From Candidatus Hydrogenedentota bacterium (lineage in GTDB: Bacteria > Hydrogenedentota > Hydrogenedentia > Hydrogenedentales > SCBR16-9), in NCBI GenBank assembly GCA_007116095.1, contig SKJD01000264.1:1-6642 (forward strand): a stretch of DNA of 6,642 bases. Direction: 5' to 3'. Numbering within the stretch: the stretch's first letter is position 1; every line of letters starts with the position of its first letter. The position numbers and the translations under genes are program-made. Below the pieces are notes generated by a model. That model worked only from the letters and a program-made list of their open reading frames with translations. It ran no database searches and was not told the origin of the DNA. Below are positions 6,207 through 6,642 of the stretch, piece after piece.

Positions 6207-6642
6207 ATGTCCCATTTGCTGCAAGCTTATCGTTCCCGAAATGACTCCCTGATGGCGTTTTACGAGCAGGCCCCGGAGTCCCTTTTCAATACTCCCGGAA
6301 GTGCGCCGTCCTGGTCACCGGATCTGTTGCAAGCACTGCGGGATCACCAGCTAAAACTGGGGCTCCAACGAACAATTCATGGCAACGAATGGGTCATTGT
6401 CACCGGCCAACAACCCGGCCTATTTACTGGGCCGCTTTACACCATCTACAAGGCGATCACCGCTATACAACTGGCTGCGGCTTGTGAAGCCAGGACGGGG
6501 CAACCGCACCTGCCTGTTTACTGGGTCGCCAGTGACGATCATGATTTTGAGGAAGTGCGTAGCAGCCATTTCCTGACCCGGAATCACACGCTGCACCGAC
6601 ACCGCTACCAACCCTCCGATATTGCCCCTGCTTCCCTGGGTG
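6207..6642 (+). CDS. bshC: Bacillithiol synthase BshC (cysteine-adding enzyme), N-terminal part
   Basis: BshC is assigned the last step of bacillithiol synthesis, adding L-cysteine to glucosaminyl-malate made by BshA and BshB. Only the first 145 codons are present; the frame is still open at the window's end. Two segments are highly characteristic: VTGQQPGLFTGPLYTIYKA at residues 65-83, the nucleotide-binding-like start of the Rossmann core, and PVYWVASDDHDFEEV at 103-117, matching the conserved PVFW.A.EDHD.(D/E)E region of the family. About 64 residues precede VTGQQ, some 20 fewer than I recall for the Bacillus protein, so the N-terminal cap is short. A full protein would be about 530-540 residues. 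The gene follows a methyltransferase by nine bases. bshA and bshB are not in the window. The family call is strong. Confidence 0.93.
   Translation, partial: MSHLLQAYRSRNDSLMAFYEQAPESLFNTPGSAPSWSPDLLQALRDHQLKLGLQRTIHGNEWVIVTGQQPGLFTGPLYTIYKAITAIQLAAACEARTGQPHLPVYWVASDDHDFEEVRSSHFLTRNHTLHRHRYQPSDIAPASLG

Overview
The window reads as ordinary chromosome of a free-living, probably Gram-negative bacterium of moderately high GC content. Every protein gene is on the + strand. It makes isoprenoids by the MEP pathway (Dxr), has an RseP-type site-2 protease, and appears to use bacillithiol (BshC). Bacillithiol genes together with a dxr-rseP pair and a multi-PDZ RseP argue against Enterobacteria or typical Proteobacteria. 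They would fit a lineage in or near the FCB/PVC groups. That placement is inference, because the window holds no rRNA or other direct taxonomic marker.

Layout: (1) 1-2159: the 3' end of dxr overlaps rseP by four bases (ATGA), the end of a typical envelope/isoprenoid operon. (2) 2160-2558: a 399-base gap with no convincing gene. It holds a weak hairpin after rseP, three perfect 16-bp tandem repeats, a partial inverted copy of that repeat, and an AT-rich leader with a good ribosome binding site for the next gene. (3) 2559-5386: aspartate kinase (lysC) and pyruvate kinase (pyk), five bases apart and almost certainly co-transcribed. (4) 5451-6642: a class I SAM-dependent methyltransferase, then nine bases later the start of bshC, which runs off the right edge. 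The bshC fragment is open to the window end with no stop inside the window.

How the genes fit together: Dxr commits carbon to isoprenoid precursors. RseP cleaves membrane proteins inside the bilayer, typically anti-sigma factors. LysC opens the aspartate-family amino-acid pathway and Pyk closes glycolysis. BshC makes the last bond of the thiol cofactor bacillithiol. The methyltransferase is tightly coupled to bshC and has the N-terminal look of the family I associate with N-methyl-bacillithiol synthase (NmbA of Chlorobaculum). The most interesting hypothesis is therefore a compact 'make bacillithiol, then N-methylate it' unit. The second is an RseP with a third PDZ-like module. The rest is conserved housekeeping sequence.
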